Source: Vibrio zhugei (lineage in GTDB: Bacteria > Pseudomonadota > Gammaproteobacteria > Enterobacterales > Vibrionaceae). Taken from it: 64,000 bases of DNA. The position numbers were made by a program, and so were the translations under genes. Position 1 is the first letter of the stretch; each line of letters opens with the position of its first letter. This document shows positions 19,650 through 28,556 of the stretch, one piece after another. The notes below the pieces were generated by a model. It was not told the DNA's origin, made no database searches, and was given only the letters and a program-made list of their open reading frames with translations. The stretch is from contig NZ_CP033077.1 of assembly GCF_003716875.1 (NCBI RefSeq), positions 806,001-870,000 on the forward strand, given 5' to 3'.

Positions 19650-19795
19650 ATTTATCTAGCGCGTGGTTTTTGTTGTTATTGAGCACATCGACATTTTCAC
19701 AATCCGATGTTTTTTCTGTAAAAGTGAGGGCATAGCGGCTTTTCATCGTGGCAAGGAAGCGCTACCATGAACGCTCATTGATATTCTATTTTTTT

Positions 19796-19926
19796 ATTCT
19801 CAGGGCGGGGCGCAATTCCCCACCGGTGGTAGGCCGCAAGGTAAGCCCACGAGCGCTCGATACGTCGAGGTCAGCAGATCTGGTCAAAGTCCAGAGCCGA
19901 CGGTCATAGTCCGGATGAGAGAGAAT
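19796..19926 (+). ncRNA. FMN riboswitch (RFN element)
   Basis: The conserved RFN blocks are all present in order: AGGGCGGGGCGCAATTCCCC, CACCGGTGGTAGG, AAGCCCACGAGCG, GATCTGGT, CCAGAGCCGACGGTCATAG and CCGGATGAGAGAG. The P1 ends ATTCTCA and GAGAAT can pair. It binds FMN and lowers expression of the downstream ribB. Confidence 0.97.
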
Positions 19927-19938
19927 GATAAACAGACT

Positions 19939-19976
19939 GCATGTCGCTTTCGGGCGATGTGCGGCTTTTGCTTTTT
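19939..19976 (+). terminator. riboswitch expression platform, terminator hairpin
   Basis: GCATGTCGC and GCGATGTGC can form a 9-bp stem (two G-U pairs) around TTTCGG. It is followed by GGCTTTTGCTTTTT, 12 bases after the FMN aptamer and before the ribB ribosome site. This fits an FMN-controlled attenuator. Confidence 0.7.
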
Positions 19977-20019
19977 GTCCCTCTATGCCCTGATTCTGGT
20001 ATTCGTTAGGAGCTTAACC

Positions 20020-20676
20020 ATGAATCAGTCATCATTACTTGCCGATTTCGGCGATTCCATTACTCGCGTTGATAATGCACTAGACGCATTACGACAAGGG
20101 CGAGGCGTATTACTTTTAGACGATGAGCATCGTGAAAATGAAGGCGATCTTATCTATTCGGTTGATCATTTAACGGATGCACAAATGGCACTCATGATAC
20201 GTGAATGCAGTGGCATTGTGTGTATTTGCATGAGTGATGAGCATGCGACAAAGCTCAAGTTAACGCCAATGGTCGCGGTCAATGACAGCGCCAATCAAAC
20301 CGCATTCACCATTTCGATAGAAGCCAAGCACGGTGTTACCACAGGGGTGTCTGCGAAAGACCGAGTGACGACGATCAAGGCCGCTGGGCGTTTAGACGCA
20401 CAACCTGAAGATTTATGTCATCCTGGACATGTGTTTCCATTGAGAGCGAGAGCTGGTGGTGTTATGACGCGTCGTGGGCATACAGAAGGAACGGTCGACT
20501 TAATGCAAATGGCGGGGTTGTCTCCATTCGGGGTGCTTTGTGAAGTCACCAATGAGGACGGCACCATGGCGACAACGCCTGAGATCGTTCAATTTGGCCG
20601 TAAGCATGACATGCCCGTCCTGACGATTGACGATTTGGTTTCTTATCGACAACAAAAAATGGCTCAGCTTGCTTAG
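20020..20676 (+). CDS. ribB: 3,4-dihydroxy-2-butanone-4-phosphate synthase
   Basis: Converts ribulose 5-phosphate to 3,4-dihydroxy-2-butanone 4-phosphate and formate for riboflavin synthesis. 218 residues, matching E. coli RibB (no fused GTP cyclohydrolase II domain). Catalytic and metal-binding motifs are seen: [13 protein letters not shown] near the N-terminus, [21 protein letters not shown] and [11 protein letters not shown]. The start ATG 20020 has TTAGGAG eight bases upstream; the frame is open further upstream, but that part is riboswitch. Expression is set by the FMN riboswitch just ahead. Confidence 0.97.
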   Translation: MNQSSLLADFGDSITRVDNALDALRQGRGVLLLDDEHRENEGDLIYSVDHLTDAQMALMIRECSGIVCICMSDEHATKLKLTPMVAVNDSANQTAFTISIEAKHGVTTGVSAKDRVTTIKAAGRLDAQPEDLCHPGHVFPLRARAGGVMTRRGHTEGTVDLMQMAGLSPFGVLCEVTNEDGTMATTPEIVQFGRKHDMPVLTIDDLVSYRQQKMAQLA

Positions 20677-20722
20677 TCTTTGCGCCGATGCACCGAGTTT
20701 GTCTGCCCCATATTGAGCTCAC

Positions 20723-20737
20723 ATTTACACTGTAAAA
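20723..20737. other. parS2: isolated parS2 site
   Basis: ATTTACACTGTAAAA matches TTTACA-N-TGTAAA exactly. It lies between the convergent ribB and phaC, about 16 kb from the main parS2 cluster. Confidence 0.85.
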
Positions 20738-20740
20738 AAG

Positions 20741-20769
20741 AAAAAGAGCGGCATATATGTCGCTCTTTT
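20741..20769. terminator. bidirectional terminator, ribB / phaC
   Basis: AAAAAGAGCG and CGCTCTTTT flank a further paired GCATATATGT core, giving A and T runs on both sides. It follows the parS2 site by three bases. Confidence 0.8.
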
Positions 20770-20785
20770 CTCAAGAGAACGCTCA

Positions 20786-22573
20786 TCACTGTGCGTGTTC
20801 TGAGGTCTCCACTGGAAGCGTTACTTTCACGTAGCGCCCCGGAGCAGGCATTAAACTTGGGTATTGTTCTGAGCCTGTAGGGTAAGGTGCCACTTTCTCT
20901 TCTGCTTCATATTGTGCTACCCAGTTGTTCCAGTGTGTCCACCAAGAACCGTCTTCATGCGACGCTTCAGTCAACCATGTGTCCGGGTCGTCACTTAACG
21001 TTTCATTCAGCCAAAAACCGTATTTATTTTTCGCTGGATGATTGACTATCCCTGCGATATGACCGGATTGTCCTAACACAAAGGTTTTTTGACCACCAAT
21101 ATGTAGGGCGCCTTTATAGGTCCCTTGCCATAAAGCGATGTGATCTTCTTTCGTAGAAATAAAGTAGCTTGGAATATTGATTTTCTTCAAATCAATCCAA
21201 ACGCCACCAATTTTCACGCCCTTGTTTTGTACTAACTTATTATTGAGGTAGAGCTCTTGTAACATGAATTTGCTGGTTGCGGCACTCAGGTTGGTGCCAT
21301 CACTGTTCCAGTAAAGCAGATCGAAATCCACTGGATCATTCCCTTTAAGGTAATGTTCGACGTAGTAATTCCAGTACAGTGAATTTTCTCTCAACAAGCT
21401 GAACGTTACGTTCATGAGCCTTCCATCCATGTAGCCGCGCAGATCATTTTGAATTTCAACCGCATCGATAATCGGTTTATTGATGTATACACCGATGTCG
21501 CCGGGTTGTTGGAAATCGAGGATAGTGGTGAGGAACGTCGCTGACTTGATGCGTTTTTTCATCCGTTTAGCCGCGTAGTAGGCAATGGTCGAAGCTAAAA
21601 TCGTTCCGCCGATACAATACCCAATCGCGTTAATTTGTTCTTTGCCAGTGATGTCTTCAATGGCACTGACGGCTTTGGTGACCCCTTCGGTCACGTAATC
21701 ACCAAATTCCACATCGCGCTGTGCAACACCAGGGTTTCTCCACGACATCATAAATACCGTGTGCCCTTGTTCGACAAGCCAGCGAACCATTGAATTCTTT
21801 TCTCTTAAATCGAGAATATAGTATTTATTGATGTAAGGCGGGACGATAAGCAGAGGGGTCGCATTAACCTGTTCTGTCATCGGTTTATATTGAATCAGTT
21901 CAAACAGATCGTTGCGATAGACAACATCACCGGGGGTTGTGGCGATGTCTTGTCCAATACGAAATGCCTTCTGATTCGTCATGCGAATTTTTAAAATTTC
22001 TGCACTTGATTCTACATCTTCTTTTAATTGTTCTAACCCTGTCATGAGGTTGGCACCATTCTTATCGATGGTGAGCTGTCGTAATTCAGGATTGGTGGCA
22101 ATGAAATTGGAGGGGGACAGTGCATTAATGGTTTGTCTAGAAAAAAACATTAAGCGTTCTTTGGCTTTTTCATCCAAACCTTCGACTGATTCGATGGCCT
22201 CTAAATACGTTTTACTAAACAAAATATACGATTGTTTAATAAAATTAGACACCACATCCGATTGCCAAGCTTCGTCAGCAAAACGTTTATCTCCTTTTTC
22301 TGGTTCAACACAGCTTGTGTTGCTCGGATCAAGAAAGATATTTTGCCAAATTTCTAACTGTTTCTCCCACCATTGAGATTGTAACTTTACAATGGCTTGA
22401 GGTTGGTTGGCTGCCTGCTCTAGCAGTTTCGCTGTATCATCGAAGTTGATTTCTCGTAACGCGTTGTTGACCGGTGAATTCAGTGCTTGTTTGTTCGCCT
22501 CCCAATTTTTCCACCAATGGGCATTGGCTTCTTGGACTTTAACCAAGTACTCCGAAAAGAAGTTTTGATACAT
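20786..22573 (-). CDS. phaC: class I polyhydroxyalkanoate synthase
   Basis: Polymerises 3-hydroxyacyl-CoA into PHA at the surface of storage granules. 595 residues, the class I length. It has an N-terminal PhaC domain followed by an alpha/beta-hydrolase core. The lipase-like box GYCIGG carries the nucleophile Cys 320, LWQGTYKG lies downstream, and the catalytic His is in GQSGHIAGIVNHP. ATG has AGGAG upstream. It is last in the operon phaB-phaA-phaP-phaC, so all activities from acetyl-CoA to polymer are encoded here. Confidence 0.97.
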   Translation of the reverse strand: MYQNFFSEYLVKVQEANAHWWKNWEANKQALNSPVNNALREINFDDTAKLLEQAANQPQAIVKLQSQWWEKQLEIWQNIFLDPSNTSCVEPEKGDKRFADEAWQSDVVSNFIKQSYILFSKTYLEAIESVEGLDEKAKERLMFFSRQTINALSPSNFIATNPELRQLTIDKNGANLMTGLEQLKEDVESSAEILKIRMTNQKAFRIGQDIATTPGDVVYRNDLFELIQYKPMTEQVNATPLLIVPPYINKYYILDLREKNSMVRWLVEQGHTVFMMSWRNPGVAQRDVEFGDYVTEGVTKAVSAIEDITGKEQINAIGYCIGGTILASTIAYYAAKRMKKRIKSATFLTTILDFQQPGDIGVYINKPIIDAVEIQNDLRGYMDGRLMNVTFSLLRENSLYWNYYVEHYLKGNDPVDFDLLYWNSDGTNLSAATSKFMLQELYLNNKLVQNKGVKIGGVWIDLKKINIPSYFISTKEDHIALWQGTYKGALHIGGQKTFVLGQSGHIAGIVNHPAKNKYGFWLNETLSDDPDTWLTEASHEDGSWWTHWNNWVAQYEAEEKVAPYPTGSEQYPSLMPAPGRYVKVTLPVETSEHAQ

Positions 22574-22650
22574 GTTGAGACTCCTGTCTTCAGAAAATAC
22601 GCCGTCTGCCTGACAGCGACGGCGTGGACTCTAGCTTAGTTGAGAATGGC

Positions 22651-23001
22651 TTAGTTAGCTGGAGTCACTGTTTTCATGTTTTCTGTCGAAAGTTTGTCAA
22701 AGTCATCTTTAAACTCTTTCGCGATCGCTTGGAGTTTATTGCTGTCTTCTACCATCTGTTGAGACAGTTTTGAGAAAGCGCTCATTTGCTCACTGTTGAA
22801 CTGGGTCAACGTAGTGACATCTTTAACTTCACTGGCCGCTTTCACTTGGCTCAATCCCATTTCACTGTATGTTTTGATGGCATTGAGTTGCATTTCTGTC
22901 AACGTTTCTACATTTTTTGCCATTAATTTGTTGAATTTAACGTATGGTTCAAGCCCTTTTTCTGCTTGATCGGTAAATGTTTTAAAGAATTCGGTATACA
23001 T
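22651..23001 (-). CDS. phaP: phasin family protein
   Basis: A 116-residue, mostly helical, amphipathic protein of the phasin family, which coats PHA granules and controls their size and number. FNKLMAKNVETLTEMQLNAI and the following heptad pattern fit the phasin domain. ATG is preceded by AGGAGAG. It lies 77 bases upstream of phaC and 41 bases downstream of phaA in the same operon. Confidence 0.9.
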   Translation of the reverse strand: MYTEFFKTFTDQAEKGLEPYVKFNKLMAKNVETLTEMQLNAIKTYSEMGLSQVKAASEVKDVTTLTQFNSEQMSAFSKLSQQMVEDSNKLQAIAKEFKDDFDKLSTENMKTVTPAN

Positions 23002-23042
23002 TGATACTCTCCTAATTGTGGGTGATTTTGTCCGTTACTGTA

Positions 23043-24248
23043 CTAGATCGATTTGACGATCACTGCTGTGCCCATGCCTCCACCGACACACAATGACGCC
23101 ACACCATACTGACTTGCGCGTTTGCGCATTTCATGAACCAGACTAACCAAAATACGGTTGCCTGATGCTCCTAATGGGTGTCCTAATGCGATTGCACCTC
23201 CGTTTACATTGGCCTTTTCTACAATAGTGGATGTGGATATTTGATGTGTCTCAGCAAGCTGTTTTATGACGCCTAACGCTTGTGCGGCAAACGCTTCATT
23301 GAGTTCGAATAGATCGATGTTGCTGAGTTGAAGTTGTGCCTTATTTAGGGCTTTTGTGACGGCACCAACTGGGCCTAATCCCATGACTTTCGGATCGACC
23401 CCGTGTTGAGCATAACTCACAACTTCGACAAGAGGCGTCAGTTGATATTGCTGTACTGCTGACTGGGACGCGAGCAAGATAGCTCTGGCCCCATCATTGA
23501 TGCCGGAGGCATTGCCTGCGGTTACACTCCCTTCTTTATCAAACGCAGGACGCAATTTTGATAAGCTTTCTTGTGAGGTATTCGCTTTTGGGTATTCATC
23601 CGTATCAAAGAGGATGGTGTCTCGACGTTGCTTGATCTCAACTGGGGTAATTTCTTCCTGAAACTTGCCAGCTTCAATCGCGGCGACCGCTTTACGTTGA
23701 CTCTCGGCCGCGAATGCATCTTGTTCTGAGCGAGAGATACCCACTTCTTTGGCGATATTCTCTGCGGTAAGCCCCATATGATATTGATTGAATACATCCG
23801 TTAAACCGTCATTAATCATTAAGTCGGTCAGTTGTGTGTGTCCCATTTTGTGTCCATTGCGAATAGAGCCAGAGACGGCATAAGGAATGGCTGACATCAC
23901 CTCAACGCCACCCGCAATCACAACTTGTGCATCTCCACTACGGATATGGGAAATGCCATCCATCACCGCCTTCATACCGCTACCGCAGACCATGTTGACC
24001 GTATAAGCGGGTACCGTAACGGGAAGGCCTGCGTTGAGCGCATTTTGGCGACCAATATTCATTCCTTGGCCTGCACCGATGACGTTGCCCATGATCACTT
24101 CATCTATTTGTTCGCCATTCAGCTTTGATTCATCGAGTAGCGCACGAATAGGGCAAGCACCAAGTTCACCTGCAGGGACGTTTTTTAATGAGCCACCAAA
24201 AGATCCAAGAGCGGTCCGTTTGGCGGCAACAATAAAAACTTTTTCCAT
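23043..24248 (-). CDS. phaA: acetyl-CoA C-acetyltransferase (beta-ketothiolase)
   Basis: Condenses two acetyl-CoA into acetoacetyl-CoA, the first step of PHB synthesis. 401 residues. The thiolase active site is complete: nucleophile Cys 88 in NMVCGSGM, NEAFAAQA, GGAIALGHPLGASG with the catalytic His, and the second Cys in LCVGGGMGTA. ATG has AAGGA upstream. Gene order and the phaB and phaC neighbours identify it as the PHB-specific thiolase rather than a fatty-acid oxidation one. Confidence 0.95.
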   Translation of the reverse strand: MEKVFIVAAKRTALGSFGGSLKNVPAGELGACPIRALLDESKLNGEQIDEVIMGNVIGAGQGMNIGRQNALNAGLPVTVPAYTVNMVCGSGMKAVMDGISHIRSGDAQVVIAGGVEVMSAIPYAVSGSIRNGHKMGHTQLTDLMINDGLTDVFNQYHMGLTAENIAKEVGISRSEQDAFAAESQRKAVAAIEAGKFQEEITPVEIKQRRDTILFDTDEYPKANTSQESLSKLRPAFDKEGSVTAGNASGINDGARAILLASQSAVQQYQLTPLVEVVSYAQHGVDPKVMGLGPVGAVTKALNKAQLQLSNIDLFELNEAFAAQALGVIKQLAETHQISTSTIVEKANVNGGAIALGHPLGASGNRILVSLVHEMRKRASQYGVASLCVGGGMGTAVIVKSI

Positions 24249-24259
24249 GATGATATTCC

Positions 24260-25000
24260 TTAATGCATGTGTAAGCCGCCGTTGATGGACAGTGTTTCAC
24301 CTGTGATGTAAGCGCCTGAATCGCCGACCAGATACGAGACTGCACCTGCAATATCTTCTGGTGTTGCGAGACGTTTCATCGGAATTTGCGCTTTGATAGA
24401 ATCCAGTACTTCATCGCGCATTTTTGACACCATCGGGGTGGCCGTATAGCCAGGAGCGACCGCATTCACTGTGACGCCAGCTCTGGCGCCTTCTAATGCC
24501 AATGCTTTGGTAAAACCGATCATGCCAGCTTTTGCTGCGGAGTAATTGGTTTGGCCAAACTGGCCTTTAATACCATTGACGGAGGTGATGTTCACGATAC
24601 GCCCACTGCCTCTTTCCAACATGGATGGAAATAACGGATGGGTGACATTGAAGACACTATTTAAATTCGTATTGATAACGGCATTCCAGTCGGCTGCAGT
24701 CATTTTTTTAAATACCGCATCTCGTGTGATGCCAGCGGCATTCACAATGACGTCTATGTGCCGCTCTTCTTCCAACAGTTTGGACAGCACTTCTTCGCAA
24801 TGTTCAGTTTTGGTGACATCTAACTCTAATAAGCGCAGTTCGTCATCGCAGAATCCTTGTTCTTTTACCCAGTTCTTCGCTTGCTCATCTGTATCGTTTA
24901 AATAAGTTCCGATAACTTTAAATCCATCTTTGATTAATTGCGTAGTGATGGCAGACCCAATTCCGCCTGAAGCGCCTGTAATTAAAGCGACTTTTTTCAT
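24260..25000 (-). CDS. phaB: acetoacetyl-CoA reductase
   Basis: NADPH-dependent reduction of acetoacetyl-CoA to (R)-3-hydroxybutyryl-CoA. 246 residues, short-chain dehydrogenase fold: GASGGIGSA cofactor loop near the N-terminus, NAAGITRD, catalytic Tyr and Lys in YSAAKAG, and a C-terminal INGGLHMH. The start at 25000 (MKKVALITG) has GGAG upstream and gives the normal N-terminus; an ATG 18 bases further upstream is less likely. It is the first gene of the pha operon and lies 11 bases from phaA. Confidence 0.95.
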   Translation of the reverse strand: MKKVALITGASGGIGSAITTQLIKDGFKVIGTYLNDTDEQAKNWVKEQGFCDDELRLLELDVTKTEHCEEVLSKLLEEERHIDVIVNAAGITRDAVFKKMTAADWNAVINTNLNSVFNVTHPLFPSMLERGSGRIVNITSVNGIKGQFGQTNYSAAKAGMIGFTKALALEGARAGVTVNAVAPGYTATPMVSKMRDEVLDSIKAQIPMKRLATPEDIAGAVSYLVGDSGAYITGETLSINGGLHMH

Positions 25001-25876
25001 AAAAGAGACTCCGTTCAATATCGATTATCTGGTGATAAAAAGATGACGACACATATGTCATTCAGGTTTAAAAACATGTAATAGTTCACCCTCGGCGAAA
25101 AAACATATGTCATATATGCCGAACCATTAATACTAGTTATTACATTTATTTAAAATTATGACACTACTCTAAAATATATAAAGAATACGATATATTTCAA
25201 ATTGATGGTTTGATTTATCTTGTTTTAGTTTACTATATTGATTGTATTAATTATTTAAGTATATGTTTTTAAATTATTTTAGTTTTCTTTGTGGCTTATT
25301 AATTTTTTGTTATTTACATTATTTTCGTTTTTAATTAAGTTTGTTTTTTATAACTAAAAAGTAGATTTTAAAATCACCATTAATGATTTTTTGCGTGAAT
25401 TAATGGCTAAGTGTCTTTTTATTATGAATTATTAACATTTAAGAGAATTTAATATTATTTTTTTGAATATATCATTGTATATAACTGCCCATTAATTTAT
25501 GAAAAGAAAAAATAGGTTGACTTTAAAATTCTTTTTGAACAATATATTAATTTGATACATTGCTAATATAGTATGATTCGCTTTGCTTTTTTTCACGTTG
25601 GTGATCTGATTAGAATGGGGTTATAACCAAATATAATTTGAAATATGTGATATTTAATCTGTGAATGATAACCCACATCAAACTGTCGAGGCGAAACATG
25701 TGGCATGTTTGATGTCATCTAAGGATTTTTTCGTTAGGGTATGATTGTCTCACGATGCGTTGGTTGTGTTTCCTACCTCTAATGAGCTATTTATTAAAAA
25801 TGGCTATATAACGGGTTTTTTGTCTGTTTTTAACCTGATAATATAGCGCACAAAAAACGAACTATGATGTGAGTAG
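25001..25876. other. long AT-rich intergenic region
   Basis: Nearly 880 bases between the divergent phaB and the M23 peptidase gene, strikingly AT-rich, with many T runs around 25200-25560. No ORF with a ribosome site, RNA gene or terminator was seen. It holds the promoters for both directions and the paired ACATATGTCAT repeats. Confidence 0.6.
25051..25113 (-). promoter_or_regulatory. paired repeats ahead of pha operon
   Basis: The 11-base word ACATATGTCAT occurs at 25051-25061 and 25103-25113, 52 bases apart (about five helix turns). Each contains the palindrome ACATATGT. The location, 50-115 bases upstream of the phaB start, suggests a regulator site for the PHA operon. No known family box was recognised. 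Confidence 0.4.
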
Positions 25877-26827
25877 ATGAAAGAAAGCTTAGTTATTTCA
25901 ATATCTTCTATTGGTGGTACCAAGCATTTTCATGTTGGAAAATGGTATCGTCATTTCTGGAAAGGCTTTGGCTACCTCTTTGTTTTTGCGCTCCTGACAT
26001 TAGCTGGCGTCATCTACTATTTATCCAGTGAGGTGGATTTTGCCAAACACAAACAAAAAGAATTGGAAACACAGTCTCTTTCTTTAAATGAAGAGGTCTC
26101 TTCGCTGAAAGCATTACAAGACCAACTGCAAAATGATGTATTGGAGCGTGAAGAGAAAATACAAATTGTTTCCGATAGATTGGGTGATTTGGAGAAAGTA
26201 CTCGGTGTCGATGATACCGAGCAAGCGGATATAGAAGAGCGCTTGGATATCGCTGCTATTACCTCTTTTGTGCGTGTCATTATGCTCAACTCTATACCGA
26301 GTGGGCATCCTGTGAAACAGGGGCGTATGTCTTCAGGGTACGGAAAGCGTGTTCACCCGATAACAGGAAAAGTAAAGTTTCATCGCGGACAGGACTTCGC
26401 AGTCAGTCGTGGTACGCCGATATACGCGACAGCCGATGGCGTTGTTGAAGTGACTCGCCCGAGCCATGAAGGAGCGGGTAATTATATGCGTCTTCAGCAT
26501 GGCTTTGGTTTTACCAGTTCGTATTCACATATGAGTCGCTTCAAGCTACGTATGGGCGACTTTGTCAGAAAAGGAGAGATGATAGGGTACTCGGGTAATA
26601 CGGGTCTATCATCGGGTCCACACCTACACTATGAAGTGAGATTTGTTGGACGTTCGCTCAATCCCAAACCATTTGTTGAGTGGGGGTTGAATAATTTCGA
26701 TACGATATTTACGAAAATAAAAGGTATAAGATGGGAATCTTTAGTCAACAACATAGAACAAAGAGCCAGCGCTCAGTTACAACTCTCATTGCAAAAGGAT
26801 GTTCAATTAACGGACAACTCAAAGTAG
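25877..26827 (+). CDS. M23 (LytM) family peptidase, bactofilin partner
   Basis: Probable peptidoglycan endopeptidase anchored in the inner membrane. 316 residues: a cytoplasmic start, one TM segment (about 33-52), a periplasmic coiled coil (about 53-115), then a LytM domain (about 145-260). The zinc ligands are complete: HRGQD and the HxH in GPHLHYEV. The 3' end overlaps the bactofilin gene by 97 bases in another frame. M23-bactofilin pairs occur widely in proteobacteria and help set cell shape or localise wall cutting; that role is inferred here. Confidence 0.92.
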   Translation: MKESLVISISSIGGTKHFHVGKWYRHFWKGFGYLFVFALLTLAGVIYYLSSEVDFAKHKQKELETQSLSLNEEVSSLKALQDQLQNDVLEREEKIQIVSDRLGDLEKVLGVDDTEQADIEERLDIAAITSFVRVIMLNSIPSGHPVKQGRMSSGYGKRVHPITGKVKFHRGQDFAVSRGTPIYATADGVVEVTRPSHEGAGNYMRLQHGFGFTSSYSHMSRFKLRMGDFVRKGEMIGYSGNTGLSSGPHLHYEVRFVGRSLNPKPFVEWGLNNFDTIFTKIKGIRWESLVNNIEQRASAQLQLSLQKDVQLTDNSK

Positions 26828-27168
26828 AGAATAACATGCAAGTTGACGGTGAAATTGATGGACAGACCCATGTGGATAAAAAATTAGTCATCAGTGAAAG
26901 CGGATCCATCAAAGGAGATGTCTACGCTGAGCATTTTATTGTTAATGGCCGATTCAATGGCATTTGCTATGCAGATAAAGTCGAAATACTCAGTAAAGGT
27001 GATGTTGAAGGCACCATTTATAGTGACGATTTAAGCATTGAAGCTGGTGGGCGCTTTAAAGGGGTTACAGCATCGGCGCCAGAGAAGCCAGTGGTGGATC
27101 TCTGTGATATTAAAGACACTCAAAAAAACTCTGCTGAACGTAACAAAGCTCAGCAGAGTGGCGAGTAA
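26731..27168 (+). CDS. bactofilin (polymer-forming cytoskeletal protein)
   Basis: 145 residues with the bactofilin core (about 15-115), a regular beta-helix of short repeats (INGQLKVENNMQVDGEIDGQ, then GSIKGDVYAEHFIVNGRFNG). The tails are short and disordered. Bactofilins polymerise without nucleotide and scaffold wall enzymes. ATG 26731 has AAAGG upstream and lies inside the M23 gene, so the first 97 bases are read in two frames. The last 13 codons double as the nagB terminator on the other strand. Confidence 0.92.
   Translation: MGIFSQQHRTKSQRSVTTLIAKGCSINGQLKVENNMQVDGEIDGQTHVDKKLVISESGSIKGDVYAEHFIVNGRFNGICYADKVEILSKGDVEGTIYSDDLSIEAGGRFKGVTASAPEKPVVDLCDIKDTQKNSAERNKAQQSGE
27122..27159 (-). 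terminator. nagB terminator embedded in bactofilin coding sequence
   Basis: Read leftward: ACTCTGCTGA, a 12-base loop, TCAGCAGAGT and a run of seven T (27122-27128 on the plus strand is A7). A perfect 10-bp stem, 35 bases beyond the nagB stop. Confidence 0.85.
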
Positions 27169-27193
27169 GTTTACCTAGTGATCATGCCCAGCG

Positions 27194-27994
27194 TTAATAT
27201 CCGGCGATATTTGGCGCTTCAAGTTGTGAAAAGTATTTTACAGTTTTCACTTTTAGTTCTTGGGTGGCAGGTTCATCGCAAATGATGATGGCCTTATTGT
27301 GTAATTGTAACGCCGATACCGTCCACATATGGTTCACGGAACCTTCCACTGCAGCTTGTAGCGCCAACGCTTTATTGTGGCCCACTACTAAGGTCATGAC
27401 TTCTTCTGCATCAAGTAACGTGCCTACACCAATAGTGAGCGCGTATTTAGGCACTTGATTGATATCCCCATCAAAAAATCGTGAGTTAGCGATCCTCGTG
27501 TCTTCTGTCAGTGTCTTAATGCGAGTTCGGGAAGATAATGACGAGGCTGGTTCGTTAAAAGCGATGTGCCCGTCTGTTCCTACGCCTCCCATGAAGAGGT
27601 GGATTTTTCCGTAAGAGGCAATTTTCTGTTCATAACGTGCACATTCCGCATCGTGATCGTCGGTTGACCCGTTTAATAAATTGATATTGCTCTCTTGAAT
27701 ATCAATGTGGTTAAAAAAGTTGTCATACATAAACGAACGATAAGACTGAGAGTGCTCTGCTGGTAAACCAACGTATTCATCCATATTAAATGTCACAACA
27801 TGTTTAAAACTTACTTTTCCTTGCTTACAACGAGCGATTAATGCTTTATAGGTTGCGAGAGGTGTCCCTCCTGTCGGTAGACCTAGAACAAAAGGACGCA
27901 TTTCATTCGGGTTAAAAGCATTAATGCGGCGCACAATATGGTCAGCCGCCCATTCTCCAACTTGCGTTGCGTTATGTAATGGAATCAGTCTCAT
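27194..27994 (-). CDS. nagB: glucosamine-6-phosphate deaminase
   Basis: Converts glucosamine 6-phosphate to fructose 6-phosphate and ammonia, the last step of N-acetylglucosamine use. 266 residues, same as the E. coli hexameric enzyme. Active-site segments: [18 protein letters not shown] (Asp 72), and [14 protein letters not shown] (the Asp, His and Glu of the catalytic relay). It is a single gene; no nagA or nagE is adjacent. A weak AT-rich palindrome at 28024-28043 could be a NagC site but is not convincing. Confidence 0.97.
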   Translation of the reverse strand: MRLIPLHNATQVGEWAADHIVRRINAFNPNEMRPFVLGLPTGGTPLATYKALIARCKQGKVSFKHVVTFNMDEYVGLPAEHSQSYRSFMYDNFFNHIDIQESNINLLNGSTDDHDAECARYEQKIASYGKIHLFMGGVGTDGHIAFNEPASSLSSRTRIKTLTEDTRIANSRFFDGDINQVPKYALTIGVGTLLDAEEVMTLVVGHNKALALQAAVEGSVNHMWTVSALQLHNKAIIICDEPATQELKVKTVKYFSQLEAPNIAGY

Positions 27995-28224
27995 AACATT
28001 GACCTCAATAGTCTTTAATCATATATTTTTTATTGTAAAATAAGTTAGCTTTATTAGCGAGATTTTTTGCTTAATAACGCGTTTTTTTATGATTTTTATA
28101 CGTCAAGTCTTATTAATACTGTATCTTTATTTATATAGTAAAAAAAGTATTCTGGTTTGTGACCCTTGTTGTCTGATCTTTTGACCCCCATACTCAGTGT
28201 AAACTCAACTGAGGATTCGATCAG

Positions 28225-28479
28225 ATGAAAAATGAAATTGAACAAACCAAAATACTGCATGCTTACGAAAACATTATGAAGCATGGTAAACCAACAGAAT
28301 TTGGCAAAATTTACGAAGGGATCGAAGCCTACTCTGATTACGATGGATATAGCGTGTATTTAAGAGGAAGCGGGGTGGAGCTATCTGTTGGGTTTCATAA
28401 TACGTACAATCTTGATTATCAGAGTGAACATCAAAAAGAGGACTTTTTGAAGAAGATTGATGCGATTGTAGCCTTATAG
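28225..28479 (+). CDS. small protein of unknown function (DUF3081-like)
   Basis: 84 residues, acidic and soluble, with no signal peptide. It has a helical start (TKILHAYENIMKHGK) and a beta-rich middle (DYDGYSVYLRGSGVELSVGF). The pattern recalls the small DUF3081 proteins of vibrios and Shewanella, but this is from memory and unsure. ATG 28225 has GAGG upstream, and a good terminator follows, which supports a real gene. No function can be given. Confidence 0.65.
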   Translation: MKNEIEQTKILHAYENIMKHGKPTEFGKIYEGIEAYSDYDGYSVYLRGSGVELSVGFHNTYNLDYQSEHQKEDFLKKIDAIVAL

Positions 28480-28495
28480 ATAGCTGTATTGATAG

Positions 28496-28529
28496 AAAAA
28501 ACCTTACCTGTGAGAAGGTAAGGTTTTTT
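28496..28529. terminator. bidirectional intrinsic terminator
   Basis: AAAAAACCTTACC, an 8-base loop, GGTAAGGTTTTTT. It sits between the 84-residue gene and the convergent maoP. Confidence 0.9.
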
Positions 28530-28556
28530 ATTGAATGTGAGCGATGGGGTTTTAGC

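Noticed and set aside
28024..28043. AT-rich palindrome ahead of nagB as a NagC site
   Set aside because: Lacks the conserved C/G positions expected of a NagC box, so the match could be base composition.
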